Notes: generated by a model from the letters alone, not told the origin. A DNA stretch of 64,000 bases from Nocardia rosealba (GCF_020216065.1 NZ_JAIWNA010000001.1:632505-696504), one strand, 5' to 3'; positions 40,390 through 48,530 are shown, counted from the stretch's first letter. Translations and numbers: made by a program.

Positions 40390-41106
40390 TCAGCCGACTT
40401 TCACCCCGGCGAGGACCGGTGGTGTGGGTGTCGGCGATCCGCCGGCCGGTTCGATCGTCACGGCCAGGGTGTCCGCCGCCTGGACCGAGGTCACGATCAT
40501 GGGTTGTCCGGCCAGCACCGCCACCGATTCCGGTTGCCCGGCGGGCGGTACCCGCCACAGCTGATAGGCCCGATCCGCGGGCAGGACGGGCAGATCGTGG
40601 AAGGCCACCGCCGCCGCACCGAGCTCCTTCGACAGGTGCACTGTCATCTCGCCGCCACCGGAGACCGGGGCCGAACTTTCCCGGCTGTCGGGCTGGTCGA
40701 GTACCTGTTGTGCGGTGACCGTGCCGGGTGTGTTGTTCGTTCGGTCGACCACGACCGTGATTCCCACCGCCGCACCGGCGACCACCACGGCTGCCGCCGC
40801 GGCCGCGAGCCACCGGAGAGGTCGCCGCGAAACCGACTGTGGCCGAACGAAATCACGCCGATCCAGCGCTTCCATCAAGGCCGTCTCGAGCCGGGCGGGC
40901 GGTGCGACCACGTCCATGCCGGTCAACGCCGCGAGGGTCTCCTGGATGCGCCGGACATTCGCGTGGAACTCGGCCGTCATCGCCGGGCCCGCCGCCTGTA
41001 GCCGCTCATCGATATCGGCGCGTTCCCGATCGTCGAGTGCGTCCAACGCGTAGGGATAGGCCTCGTCGAACCATGACCAGGGTGTCCGCCGATCTGTCTC
41101 GTTCAT
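40390..41106 (-). CDS. rskA: Anti-sigma-K factor RskA
   Basis: The 238-residue protein has an N-terminal cytosolic anti-sigma domain (PYALDALDDRERADIDERL), one membrane segment (WLAAAAAAVVVAGAAVGIT) and an extracellular RskA domain ending FHDLPVLPADRAYQLWRV and VAVTIEPAGGSP. It should hold SigK inactive until cleaved by regulated proteolysis. The ATG at 41106 overlaps the sigK stop codon (ATGA), the usual arrangement for sigma/anti-sigma pairs; longer frames upstream lie inside sigK. Confidence 0.93.
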   Translation of the reverse strand: MNETDRRTPWSWFDEAYPYALDALDDRERADIDERLQAAGPAMTAEFHANVRRIQETLAALTGMDVVAPPARLETALMEALDRRDFVRPQSVSRRPLRWLAAAAAAVVVAGAAVGITVVVDRTNNTPGTVTAQQVLDQPDSRESSAPVSGGGEMTVHLSKELGAAAVAFHDLPVLPADRAYQLWRVPPAGQPESVAVLAGQPMIVTSVQAADTLAVTIEPAGGSPTPTPPVLAGVKVG

Positions 41107-41750
41107 CGGGAAGTCCCTCCGGTCAAACAATTCTCGAGCCTTTTCAAACCGTCCCGGATCCGGCTCTTCACCGTCGGCAACGGCACCGCCAGGGTCTCGG
41201 AGACCTCGACATAGGTGCGGCCGCTGTAATAGGCGAGCGCGACCGCTTCGCGCTGCAGTGCGGTCATCGTTTCCAGGCAATCCAGCACCGACTGCTCGTC
41301 GAGCCGCTGGGCGACCTCCTCGGACACGACGTCGTGATCGCGGCCGAGATGGCAGTGACCGAATACGATGTCGCGGCTGGTGGCCGACTGCTCGGCGCGC
41401 ACCCGGTCGACCGCGCGCCGATGGGTGAGCATCATCAACCAGCCGATCGGGCTCGCCCTGTCCGGGTCGTAGTCCGCGGCCAACGACCAGACCTGGAGGA
41501 ACACTTCCTGCGCGATCTCCTCCGCGAGGGCATGACTGCGCACCACCCGCAGCGCGAGCCCGAAGACCCGCGGGCTGGTTGTCCGATAGAACTCGGTGAA
41601 CGCGGGTCTGCTACCTGCGGCGACGTCGACCAGCAGGGTCACCAGCCGGGCCTGCACCGCCCGGTCCGCCCCACGATCCGGGGGACAGGTGGGCGGGTCG
41701 GTCGGCACCGATCGCAGGCGGATCGGCGAGGATCCCGGGCCATTCGTCAT
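41103..41750 (-). CDS. sigK: ECF RNA polymerase sigma factor SigK
   Basis: The 215-residue ECF sigma factor has region 2 (FTEFYRTTSPRVFGLALRVV through EEIAQEVFLQVW and PIGWLMMLTHRRAVDRVR) and region 4 (MTALQREAVALAYYSGRTYVEVSE with VKSRIRDGLKRLE). It directs polymerase to promoters of MPT83/MPT70-type genes. The ATG at 41750 is where family similarity begins. A SigK-type promoter lies 33 bases upstream, indicating autoregulation. rskA and the Mo oxidoreductase follow in the operon. Confidence 0.94.
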   Translation of the reverse strand: MTNGPGSSPIRLRSVPTDPPTCPPDRGADRAVQARLVTLLVDVAAGSRPAFTEFYRTTSPRVFGLALRVVRSHALAEEIAQEVFLQVWSLAADYDPDRASPIGWLMMLTHRRAVDRVRAEQSATSRDIVFGHCHLGRDHDVVSEEVAQRLDEQSVLDCLETMTALQREAVALAYYSGRTYVEVSETLAVPLPTVKSRIRDGLKRLENCLTGGTSR

Positions 41751-41782
41751 CGTCGGGCCCCTGTTTCCATGCGCATGGGAGG

Positions 41783-41811
41783 GATTTCGGCTCACCCGGG
41801 CCGCCGGATGG
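41783..41811 (-). promoter_or_regulatory. SigK-type promoter of sigK-rskA
   Basis: Read leftward, CCATCC (41806-41811) and CCGAAATC (41783-41790) are separated by 15 bases. This is close to the mycobacterial SigK consensus CCATCC/CCGAATC, with one extra A in the -10 element. The promoter in front of the fasciclin gene has the same two elements and the same spacing. Confidence 0.8.
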
Positions 41812-41866
41812 GTGTCGTACCGAAATTCTTCTCCCGAGCGTACGGTCCGCGCCAGTGCCCGGGCGT

Positions 41867-42508
41867 TCACGACGGCGGCATGAGGACGGTGTCGATCATG
41901 TAGACGGTGGCGTTGGCGGTCTGCACGCCGCCGCACAGCACCTTCGCGTCGTTGACGGTCAGGTTGTCGCCCGACCCGCTCACCCGCACATCCGCGCCCT
42001 GCACGGTCGCGTGCGTACCGGGGATCTGCTGGGGCTCGATCCGGCCGGGGACCACGTGGTAGGTGAGGATGGTTGTCAGGGTGGCCGAGTCGGTCTTCAA
42101 CGACTCGACGGTGGCGGGATCGATCTTTCCGAACGCCGAGTCGACCGGTGCGAATACGGTGAACTGTCCGCCGTTGAGGGTGTCGACCAGGTTGACATCC
42201 GGGTTGAGCTTGCCCGAGACCGCCGACACGAGGGTGGTCAACATCGGATTGTTCGACGCTGCCACGGCCACCGGGTCCTGCGCCATGCCCGCCACCGAGC
42301 CGGGGCCGGAGGGCACCTGGGCCGCGTACTCCGCGCATCCGGGTCCGACCGGACCCGAGGCTGCCGGGGTGCCCATCGCCGAGGACGTGGCCGCCGTGGT
42401 ACTCGCGGCCGTCGCCGTGTCGGCCTCGTCGTCTTGTGAACAAGCCGTCACACCGACTACCGAACCGAGCAGCAGGGCCGCCATCAGGGAATTACGTACA
42501 GATCGCAT
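41867..42508 (-). CDS. MPT83/MPT70-like fasciclin-domain lipoprotein
   Basis: The 213-residue secreted protein has a lipoprotein signal with lipobox VGVTAC near residue 23, a Thr/Ala/Ser-rich linker and a single FAS1 domain ([46 protein letters not shown], and the C-terminal [13 protein letters not shown]). It is anchored at the outer face of the membrane. MPT83 and MPT70 are the main SigK targets in M. bovis. Here the gene lies directly upstream of sigK with its own SigK promoter. Confidence 0.92.
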   Translation of the reverse strand: MRSVRNSLMAALLLGSVVGVTACSQDDEADTATAASTTAATSSAMGTPAASGPVGPGCAEYAAQVPSGPGSVAGMAQDPVAVAASNNPMLTTLVSAVSGKLNPDVNLVDTLNGGQFTVFAPVDSAFGKIDPATVESLKTDSATLTTILTYHVVPGRIEPQQIPGTHATVQGADVRVSGSGDNLTVNDAKVLCGGVQTANATVYMIDTVLMPPS

Positions 42509-42563
42509 GGTCTTCCATCACTTCCGTCGAGGCGGTCGCCGCCGCACAGCTGTTTGACGGAAG

Positions 42564-42592
42564 GATTTCGGCCAGCCACCCGGCCCGGATGG
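42564..42592 (-). promoter_or_regulatory. SigK-type promoter of the fasciclin gene
   Basis: Read leftward, CCATCC (42587-42592) and CCGAAATC (42564-42571) are separated by 15 bases, the same architecture as the promoter before sigK. It lies about 55 bases upstream of the fasciclin ATG and overlaps the end of the small YdeI-like gene at 42596 by no coding base. Confidence 0.8.
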
Positions 42593-42595
42593 GCG

Positions 42596-42862
42596 CTACT
42601 TGCCGGTGCGCTCCCGATGCTGACATCCGGGCCAGCAGCACGGCCGCCGCTGCCCCTCTTCGAGTTCCTCCTGGGTCCGCCGGATCCGCCGCTCCCGCGT
42701 CGCGGCCTGCTTGGCGTCTTCGACCCAGCAGATGAATTCGTTGCGAGCCAGTGGCGTGATGTCCTGCCACGCCGCCAGCGCGGTGGGATTGCTCGCCAGC
42801 GCCGTCCGCAGATCAGCGGGCAGCTCGTGCACGACCCCACCCGGCACCGATGGACTGCTCAT
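42596..42862 (-). CDS. YdeI/OmpD-associated family small protein, copy 1
   Basis: The 88-residue soluble protein contains a single YdeI/OmpD-associated domain: VPGGVVHELPADLRTALASN and ITPLARNEFICWVEDAKQAATRERRIRR. It ends with CCWPGCQHRERTGK, a Cys-rich tail that could bind metal. Function unknown; family members have been linked to resistance to membrane-active agents. A very similar 88-residue paralogue lies at 51304-51570. The stop of this gene is just upstream of the fasciclin promoter. Confidence 0.85.
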   Translation of the reverse strand: MSSPSVPGGVVHELPADLRTALASNPTALAAWQDITPLARNEFICWVEDAKQAATRERRIRRTQEELEEGQRRPCCWPGCQHRERTGK

Positions 42863-44370
42863 GTTTCCACGGTAGCGCTCAATGGTCGGGGAGCTGCTGT
42901 GAACATGTAGTCGGACAGGTCGAAATGGCCGCTGCGCCAGGCTGCCTCCAGGGTGGAGGACGGGCGCAGGGGCACATCACCGTGCTTGTCGAAGTAGTAG
43001 CTGTTCGCATCGGCGCAGCTGTCCTGCCAGAACACCTGGCCGCCGCGGCGGGCCAGCACCTCGCGGAAGAAGCGGTCGTTGGCCTCGCGGCGGACCTCCA
43101 CGCGGGTGGCTCCGGTGCTGCGGGCGCGGCGCAGGCAGCGCAGGATGTGGCGGGTCTGGTTCTCGATGAGCGTGAAATACGAGGCGCCGTTGTAGCCGTA
43201 GGGGCCCATGATGGAGAAATAGTTGGGAAATCCCGGCACGCTCACGCCCTCGTAGGCCTGCAGCCGGTTCTCGTCCCACCATTTCTCCAGGTCGAGGCCG
43301 TCGACGCCGTGCAGGTCGTAGGTCGGCATATTGCCCGATTCCATCACCTTGAAGCCGGTCGCGAGAATCAGCACGTCGGCCGGGTGTTCTGTGTCCTCGG
43401 TGCGCACGCCGGTGGCGGTGATCTCGGTGATGGGCGCGGTTTCCAGCGTGACGTTCGTGCGGTTGTAGGTGGCCAGGTAGTCGTTGGAGAAGCTCGGCCG
43501 TTTGCAGCCGAGGGCATAGTTCGGGGTCAGCTTCGCGCGCACGGCCGGGTCCTTCACCTGGCGGCGCAGATGGGCCAGCCCGGCGCGCTCGCCGATCGCG
43601 GCGGTGGGCAGCGAGCGGTGGTAGTGAGCGGCCAGCGGGAAGGTGACCTCGACGTAGGTCTGGCTGATGAGCCGCGTGAGGGTGCGGCCGCCGGGCAGGC
43701 GTAGCGCCGAGCGCGCGGGTGGCGGCATGGGCAGATCGGGACGGGGCAGGCACCAGATCGGAGTGCGCTGGAAGACCGTGAGGTGCTCGACCAGCGGCGC
43801 GATCTCCGGGATCACCTGGACCGCCGACGCACCGGTGCCGATGATCGCGACCCGCTTGCCGCGCAGGTCGAGTCCGTGATCCCAGCGCGCGGTGTGCACG
43901 GTGGTCCCGGCGAAGGTCTCGATACCGGGGATGTCGGGCAGTTTCGGGCGGGTGAGCACACCGGTCGCGCTCAGCACGAACCGGGCGCTCAGCTCGGCGC
44001 CGTCGGCGGTGCGCAACACCCAGCGGTCGGCGTCGGCGTCGAAATCGGCGGCGACCACGGTGGTGCCGAACCGGATGCGCGGGCGTAGACCGTACTTGTC
44101 CACACAGGATTCGGCATAGGCCTTGAGTTCGCGACCCGGCGCGTACACCCGCGACCACTCGGTCCGCTGATCGAAGGAGAACTGATAGCTGAACGACGGA
44201 ATATCCACGGCCACACCGGGATAGGTGTTCCAATGCCAGGTGCCACCGACCCCGTCGGCATCGTCGACCATCAGGAAGTCCTCGAAACCCGCCTCGCGCA
44301 GCGCGATCGCGGCGCCGATACCGGAGAAGCCGGCACCGACGATGATGATCTCGTGATCGATGGTGCTCAT
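42859..44370 (-). CDS. FAD-dependent monooxygenase (MymA-like Baeyer-Villiger/flavin-containing type)
   Basis: The 503-residue class B flavin monooxygenase has two Rossmann motifs: FAD-binding VGAGFSGIGAAIAL at the N-terminus and NADPH-binding IIGTGASAVQVIPEI near residue 180. The Baeyer-Villiger fingerprint FAGTTVHTARWD lies between them, and an ATG-type DVLILATGF motif follows. It is closest in layout to mycobacterial MymA/EthA-like enzymes, which oxidise long-chain or aromatic ketones and thioamides. The ATG at 44370 overlaps the stop of a 23-codon frame and the gene is the last of a four-enzyme operon. The substrate is unknown. Confidence 0.88.
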   Translation of the reverse strand: MSTIDHEIIIVGAGFSGIGAAIALREAGFEDFLMVDDADGVGGTWHWNTYPGVAVDIPSFSYQFSFDQRTEWSRVYAPGRELKAYAESCVDKYGLRPRIRFGTTVVAADFDADADRWVLRTADGAELSARFVLSATGVLTRPKLPDIPGIETFAGTTVHTARWDHGLDLRGKRVAIIGTGASAVQVIPEIAPLVEHLTVFQRTPIWCLPRPDLPMPPPARSALRLPGGRTLTRLISQTYVEVTFPLAAHYHRSLPTAAIGERAGLAHLRRQVKDPAVRAKLTPNYALGCKRPSFSNDYLATYNRTNVTLETAPITEITATGVRTEDTEHPADVLILATGFKVMESGNMPTYDLHGVDGLDLEKWWDENRLQAYEGVSVPGFPNYFSIMGPYGYNGASYFTLIENQTRHILRCLRRARSTGATRVEVRREANDRFFREVLARRGGQVFWQDSCADANSYYFDKHGDVPLRPSSTLEAAWRSGHFDLSDYMFTAAPRPLSATVET

Positions 44371-44438
44371 GCCGCTGCCTCGCCGAGTGTCGGCCGCACT
44401 GTTCGCACGGTGCGCGGATAGCTGATTCGCTCGCTCAC
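44367..44438 (-). CDS. 23-residue coupling ORF upstream of the flavin monooxygenase
   Basis: A short frame starts with a GTG that overlaps the stop of the NAD(P)-domain gene (GTGA, 44435-44438). It has a strong AGAAAGGA ribosome binding site and ends with a TGA that overlaps the monooxygenase ATG (ATGA). The peptide would be ~23 residues, rich in Arg and Thr, with no recognisable motif. The monooxygenase itself has only a weak ribosome binding site, so this frame may deliver ribosomes to it. Confidence 0.45.
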   Translation of the reverse strand: MSERISYPRTVRTVRPTLGEAAA

Positions 44439-45001
44439 GCTGATTCCTTTCTGTCGGCGGCGCCGACCCTGGCGGCTGTCGCGGGCAGCTGGCCACCGCG
44501 GCCGATGGTGCGCACGACGTGGTGGGAGTCGTCGGCGAAGACGATGGTGTCGACCCGGTGCTCGATCCCGTCGACCGTGCGTACGCCCAGCGGGGCGAGC
44601 CGTGCGATCGGCCAGGTGACCAGGCGGCAGTGCGGTTGTCGCAGCGTGCGGTAGTAGCTGTCGTGCACCGCGACGCCCGCGTCGTCGTCGGGCGTGAGCC
44701 GATACCGCAGCCACGAATCACGCACTTGCCAACGGAGATTGGTGCGCGCGACGAGCCGCACCAGACGATCCGGCGCGTGCCGCAGGGCGCCGGACGGCAG
44801 GGGTGCGCGCGGCACGATCCAGACGGCCTCGGTCTGGAACACCGTCACCCGCGCCGCCTCGGCCGCGATGCCGGGCAGCAGCCGCGCCACCGCGGCGCCG
44901 GAGCCGATGATCGCCACCCGCTCACCGGTGAACTCCCGGCGCGGGTGGAAGTCGAGGTGGTGCACGATCCGGCCGTCGAATGTGCCGGGAAGCCCGGTCA
45001 T
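44435..45001 (-). CDS. Stand-alone NADPH-binding-domain protein, truncated flavin-monooxygenase type
   Basis: The 188-residue protein aligns with the middle part of the adjacent flavin monooxygenase: FDGRIVHHLDFHPRREFTGERVAIIGSGAAVARLLP parallels its fingerprint and second Rossmann motif. The N-terminal FAD-binding Rossmann domain is missing, and the fingerprint Trp is replaced by Phe. The start ATG at 45001 overlaps the stop of the diiron gene, so the gene is coupled in the operon, which argues that it is maintained. It could be a regulatory or partner subunit or a degenerate duplicate. Confidence 0.65.
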   Translation of the reverse strand: MTGLPGTFDGRIVHHLDFHPRREFTGERVAIIGSGAAVARLLPGIAAEAARVTVFQTEAVWIVPRAPLPSGALRHAPDRLVRLVARTNLRWQVRDSWLRYRLTPDDDAGVAVHDSYYRTLRQPHCRLVTWPIARLAPLGVRTVDGIEHRVDTIVFADDSHHVVRTIGRGGQLPATAARVGAADRKESA

Positions 45002-45918
45002 TTCGCGACCGGATGGTAGGTGAGCTCGCGTACCCACGACGGACGGTGGCCGAGCACGCGGACCGGGAAGCTGTCGATACAGGCACTGGACACATCGGCG
45101 AGCAACTGGAAAGGCTGACGGTGGTTGATCGTCGCCTTCGCGTGCAAGCGCACCACGTGGTAGAGCGGCAGCCGCCGGATCTGCGGGCTGCGCTCGCCGA
45201 CCGTCTCGTAGCGCCGCACCGCGTTCCACAACTTTTCCTCGTCCAGACCGAGCGCCACGATATTGGCTGCCATCCGCGACAACAGCGGCGCGTAGAGCAG
45301 CGCGCCGAGCACGAACGACGGACGCGCCGCGAAACCCGCTGTCTCGATGGCGATCTTGCGCAGCGGTCCCGCGCCGAGCTGCTCGAGCACCTGGAAACCG
45401 ACGGCCAGGTGCCGGGATTCGTCGCTGTTGATGTGCCGGAACACCTCGTGGCACACCGGATCATCGACCTCGTCGAGCAGGAACTTCACCAGCGCGCCGT
45501 CCAGCGCCGTCTCCAAGGACGGGATGACGGTGCCGAGGACGGGCAGGGTCATGTGCTCGGCGTAGCGGTCGAGCCAGCTGATCACGAGGCGAATGTTCTT
45601 GTTGGGCACCGGCATCGCGTCGTCGTCGAGCATGCCCCAGCGGCGCATCAGCGCCAGCTCGGCATTGGCGTGCTTCTGTTCCTCGGCGTGGAAGTGCCGG
45701 TAGATCTCGCGCAGCGCACCGGGCGGTGCCTGCTGGACCAGCGCGGCGAAACCGCGGGCACCGACGTGCTCGATCCACACCAGATCGGACATGAACGCGG
45801 CCAGGCGTGGCCGCTGCTCGTCGGTGACCAGCTCGGCACCCGGTGCGTCCCAGTCGATATCGGCCAGGGCCCATTGCTTGGCTCGCACGGTGGCAAGCAT
45901 GTCGGGATAGGAGAACAT
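44998..45918 (-). CDS. Ferritin-like diiron protein (predicted metal-dependent hydrolase family)
   Basis: The 306-residue protein is mostly helical and has two ExxH-type metal motifs, HAEEQKHANAEL and NSDESRHLAVGF, as in ferritin-like diiron oxygenases such as AurF-type enzymes. Annotated relatives are often called metal-dependent hydrolases (PF10118 group). The ATG at 45918 shares one base with the stop of the SDR gene, and the gene overlaps the next one downstream. The operon context suggests an oxygenase step on a lipid-like substrate. Confidence 0.7.
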   Translation of the reverse strand: MFSYPDMLATVRAKQWALADIDWDAPGAELVTDEQRPRLAAFMSDLVWIEHVGARGFAALVQQAPPGALREIYRHFHAEEQKHANAELALMRRWGMLDDDAMPVPNKNIRLVISWLDRYAEHMTLPVLGTVIPSLETALDGALVKFLLDEVDDPVCHEVFRHINSDESRHLAVGFQVLEQLGAGPLRKIAIETAGFAARPSFVLGALLYAPLLSRMAANIVALGLDEEKLWNAVRRYETVGERSPQIRRLPLYHVVRLHAKATINHRQPFQLLADVSSACIDSFPVRVLGHRPSWVRELTYHPVAK

Positions 45919-46745
45919 CAGCGCACGACCCGCTCCAGCAGGCCCGCCGAACGGGTGTAGGCGGCGGGCATCAAACGTTTGGCCTGCCACAGCACTTTGG
46001 CCTCCAATTGCGGCACCACGTAGAGATCGCCACGGTCGACGGCGTCGAGGGTGGTCTTCGCGATACTCGCGGGCGGGCGGCCCGTCCACCGCAGGAGCGA
46101 TCCGCCGAGGCGTTCGGCGGTGCCGTCCAGTGGCGAATCCGACCGCAGGATCCCGGTTTTCACGGCCGTGGGACACAGCACCGTCACGCCGACGCCGGTC
46201 CCGGCCAGCTCGGCCGCCATGGTCTCCGACAGCGCGAGCACTCCCGCCTTGCTCACGTTGTAGGCGGCCATCCGTGGTGCCGCGCCGAAGGCGGCGGCGG
46301 AGGCGACATTGACCACCGTTCCCCGCCCCGCCGCGCGCAGGATCGGTGTGAAGACGTGACAGCCGTTGATGACTCCCCACAGATTCACCGCGAGGGTGCG
46401 TTCCCAGTCCTCGAGGGTGAACTCGCCGACCGGCGGCCCGCCCGCGCCGATCCCGGCATTGTTGACGACCAGACTCGGCGCGCCACCGAACCAGTCCTGC
46501 GCCAGGGCGGCCAGCGCGGTGACCTCGTCGATCGTGGTGACATCGCAACGGGCGCCGACGGCTTTGCCCCCCGCATTCTCCACCAGCACGGCGGTGTCGG
46601 CGGCCCGGTCGGCGTCGATATCGGAGCACACCACCCGCCCGCCGCGCCTGCCGAGTTCGACGGCGAACGCGCGGCCGATGCCGCTGCCCGCGCCGGTGAC
46701 CACCGCATCGGCGTGTTCGGTTCGACGACGACGAAACAGGCGCAT
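45918..46745 (-). CDS. Short-chain dehydrogenase/reductase
   Basis: The 275-residue SDR has the cofactor motif VTGAGSGIGRAFA, the Asp after beta-2 (CSDIDADR) that points to NAD preference, the NNAGIG motif, and the catalytic Ser and YNVSK in ASAAAFGAAPRMAAYNVSKAG. It resembles SadH-type enzymes next to MymA in mycobacteria (recalled). It opens the leftward operon and lies 102 bases from the divergent TetR gene. It should interconvert an alcohol and a ketone for the downstream flavin monooxygenase. Confidence 0.88.
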   Translation of the reverse strand: MRLFRRRRTEHADAVVTGAGSGIGRAFAVELGRRGGRVVCSDIDADRAADTAVLVENAGGKAVGARCDVTTIDEVTALAALAQDWFGGAPSLVVNNAGIGAGGPPVGEFTLEDWERTLAVNLWGVINGCHVFTPILRAAGRGTVVNVASAAAFGAAPRMAAYNVSKAGVLALSETMAAELAGTGVGVTVLCPTAVKTGILRSDSPLDGTAERLGGSLLRWTGRPPASIAKTTLDAVDRGDLYVVPQLEAKVLWQAKRLMPAAYTRSAGLLERVVR

Positions 46746-46779
46746 GGCGACTCCCTGGTTCAACCGGTCCGGTCCGAAC

Positions 46780-46816
46780 TGGTGTCGTCTGCCACCATTG
46801 GCCGCACCTGACACCA
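46780..46816. promoter_or_regulatory. Inverted repeat, possible TetR operator
   Basis: Arms TGGTGTC (46780-46786) and GACACCA (46810-46816) are exact inverted complements with a 23-base spacer. They lie in the 102-base region between the divergent SDR and TetR genes. A TetR regulator commonly controls such an arrangement, but the spacer is longer than in most TetR sites. Confidence 0.4.
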
Positions 46817-46847
46817 ATTAGGCGCGTGACGGAGTACTTTGTCAACC

Positions 46848-47498
46848 ATGGATGTGCGCGCACCGGCCCGGACCTGGGGCGGCCGCACCGCCGAAGAGCG
46901 CAGGGCGCAGCGCCGCGCCGACCTGATCGCGGCCGCGCTCGAGATCTGGCTCGACAGCGGATGGGCCGCGGTGACGATGCGTGGCGTCTGCCAGCGGGCC
47001 GCGCTCAACGACCGGTACTTCTACGAGAACTTCACCGACCGCGACGACCTGCTCGCCGTGGTGTGGGACGAGGTGTGCGCGGAGGTCTTCGCCGACCTGG
47101 CGACCATCCTGGCCGACAACGCCGACCGCGCCCCCCTGGAAATCCTGCGCGCCGCCATCGCCCGCGCCGTCGAACTGCAGACCGACCTGCGTGGCCGGGC
47201 CCGCATCCTGCTCGCCGACCACGCGGGCAGCGCCGTCCTCGAGCAGCGCCGCAAAGCCATGCTCACCGACGCCACCGACCTCCTGCTCGCCGCCGCCTGG
47301 CCCCACCTGCGCCCCGACGCCGACGAGACAGCCGTGCGCATGAGCACCCTGGCAGGCATCGGCGGCTTCATCGAACTCCTCACCGCCTGGCGCACCGGCG
47401 CCATCGACGTCGACGCCGCCCGCCTCGTCGAACACACCTACGCCATCGCCACCCAACTCGGCGCCATGTTCCTGCCCGCGGACATCATCGGCGGTTGA
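46848..47498 (+). CDS. TetR/AcrR family regulator of the SDR-monooxygenase operon
   Basis: The 216-residue protein has a TetR helix-turn-helix (ALEIWLDSGWAAVTMRGVCQ and LNDRYFYENFTDRDDLLAVV) and an all-helical ligand domain. The ATG at 46848 is preferred over a TTG at 46839. It is divergent from the SDR-diiron-NADPH-flavin monooxygenase operon, which it probably represses in the absence of a lipophilic substrate. That role is inferred from position only. Confidence 0.85.
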   Translation: MDVRAPARTWGGRTAEERRAQRRADLIAAALEIWLDSGWAAVTMRGVCQRAALNDRYFYENFTDRDDLLAVVWDEVCAEVFADLATILADNADRAPLEILRAAIARAVELQTDLRGRARILLADHAGSAVLEQRRKAMLTDATDLLLAAAWPHLRPDADETAVRMSTLAGIGGFIELLTAWRTGAIDVDAARLVEHTYAIATQLGAMFLPADIIGG

Positions 47499-47573
47499 AA
47501 ATCCGTTGGCGAACGATGGCGCCCACTGCTACCTTTCACGAATTCCGTGACAGTGGACGAGGAGGTGGTACCC

Positions 47574-47627
47574 GTGAACGCAGTATCGACATGGGTGCTC
47601 TCCACTGGAGTCACGGTCGGGCGATAG
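47574..47627 (+). CDS. Possible 17-residue leader ORF upstream of the alpha/beta hydrolase
   Basis: A GTG-started frame of 17 codons, MNAVSTWVLSTGVTVGR, follows a good GGAGG ribosome binding site at about 47561 and ends 46 bases before the hydrolase start. It has no obvious run of regulatory codons. It could be a leader peptide or chance. Confidence 0.25.
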   Translation: MNAVSTWVLSTGVTVGR

Positions 47628-47672
47628 GTCGTCCGGGAGCGCCGATCACCAGCACTCCCGAAAGGCACGACC

Positions 47673-48407
47673 GTGCGATTCATTACCGAACAACGCCTCG
47701 ACGACGACATCCTCGAACGCGAATTCCTCCTCGGCGACATCCCCGGAATCCTGTGGACGCCGGCGTCTGTCTCCACGCCGATGCCCCTGATCCTGGTAGG
47801 CCCTCCTCCTATCGGCCTGCGCAATGCGTACCCGCGCCTGCTCGCCCGGGTCCGGCCCACCGTGGCGGCGGGCTACGCCGCGGCCACCATCGAACTCCCC
47901 GGGAGCGGTGACCGGCCCCGTTCGGCCGCCGCCGATCAGGCCCTCGCCGACCTGCGCCAGGCGCTGGCGGCCGGCGGACCCGTCGACGACGAGATCGTCG
48001 ACCGGCTCATCCTCCCGCTGGTAGACGAGGCTGTCCCGGAGTGGCAGGCCGCCCTGGACGCCCTCCTCGCGCTGCCCGAAATCGGTGGCCCGGTCGGCTA
48101 CTCGGGCGGAGTCATCTCCATCGGCACCCGACTGGCAGTCGTCGAACCACGCATCGCCGCCGCCGTCCTGTTCGCCGGCAGCTTCGTGCCACGCGCCATC
48201 CTCGAGGAAGCCCGCAACGTCAGAATTCCGCTGCACGTCCTGCTGCAATGGGACGACGAGGGAAACGACCGCCAACGGTCCCTCGACCTGTTCGACGCCT
48301 TCGGTTCCGAGGAGAAGGCCCTGAACGCCAATATGGGCGGGCACATCGGCGTTCCGCCGTACGCCGGGGCGGAGGCAGGCCGATTCTTCACCCGGCACCT
48401 GACGTGA
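47673..48407 (+). CDS. Alpha/beta hydrolase family protein
   Basis: The 244-residue protein has a Ser nucleophile motif GYSGG and a C-terminal catalytic His in MGGHIGVP, with an Asp in LLQWDDEGNDRQ that fits the acid position. The order Ser, Asp, His matches alpha/beta hydrolases. It is a single-domain cytosolic protein with no signal peptide. GTG start at 47673, with CGAAAGG upstream. No substrate can be inferred. Confidence 0.75.
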   Translation: MRFITEQRLDDDILEREFLLGDIPGILWTPASVSTPMPLILVGPPPIGLRNAYPRLLARVRPTVAAGYAAATIELPGSGDRPRSAAADQALADLRQALAAGGPVDDEIVDRLILPLVDEAVPEWQAALDALLALPEIGGPVGYSGGVISIGTRLAVVEPRIAAAVLFAGSFVPRAILEEARNVRIPLHVLLQWDDEGNDRQRSLDLFDAFGSEEKALNANMGGHIGVPPYAGAEAGRFFTRHLT

Positions 48408-48530
48408 TGTCGGCTGTCAACGGCATGCGCGGCGTAAGGGTGCTCGAGTAACCCGTCGTGTGACACGAGCGCGGGCTCGGTGCAATCCGGCGTGCCACAG
48501 TGGTTGTAACCAAGATCGTCAGGAGTGCCC

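Noticed and set aside
44435..45454. Longer 339-residue version of the NADPH-domain protein
   Set aside because: The extra upstream part lies antisense-like within the diiron gene in another frame and has no FAD motif; the overlap start at 45001 is better.
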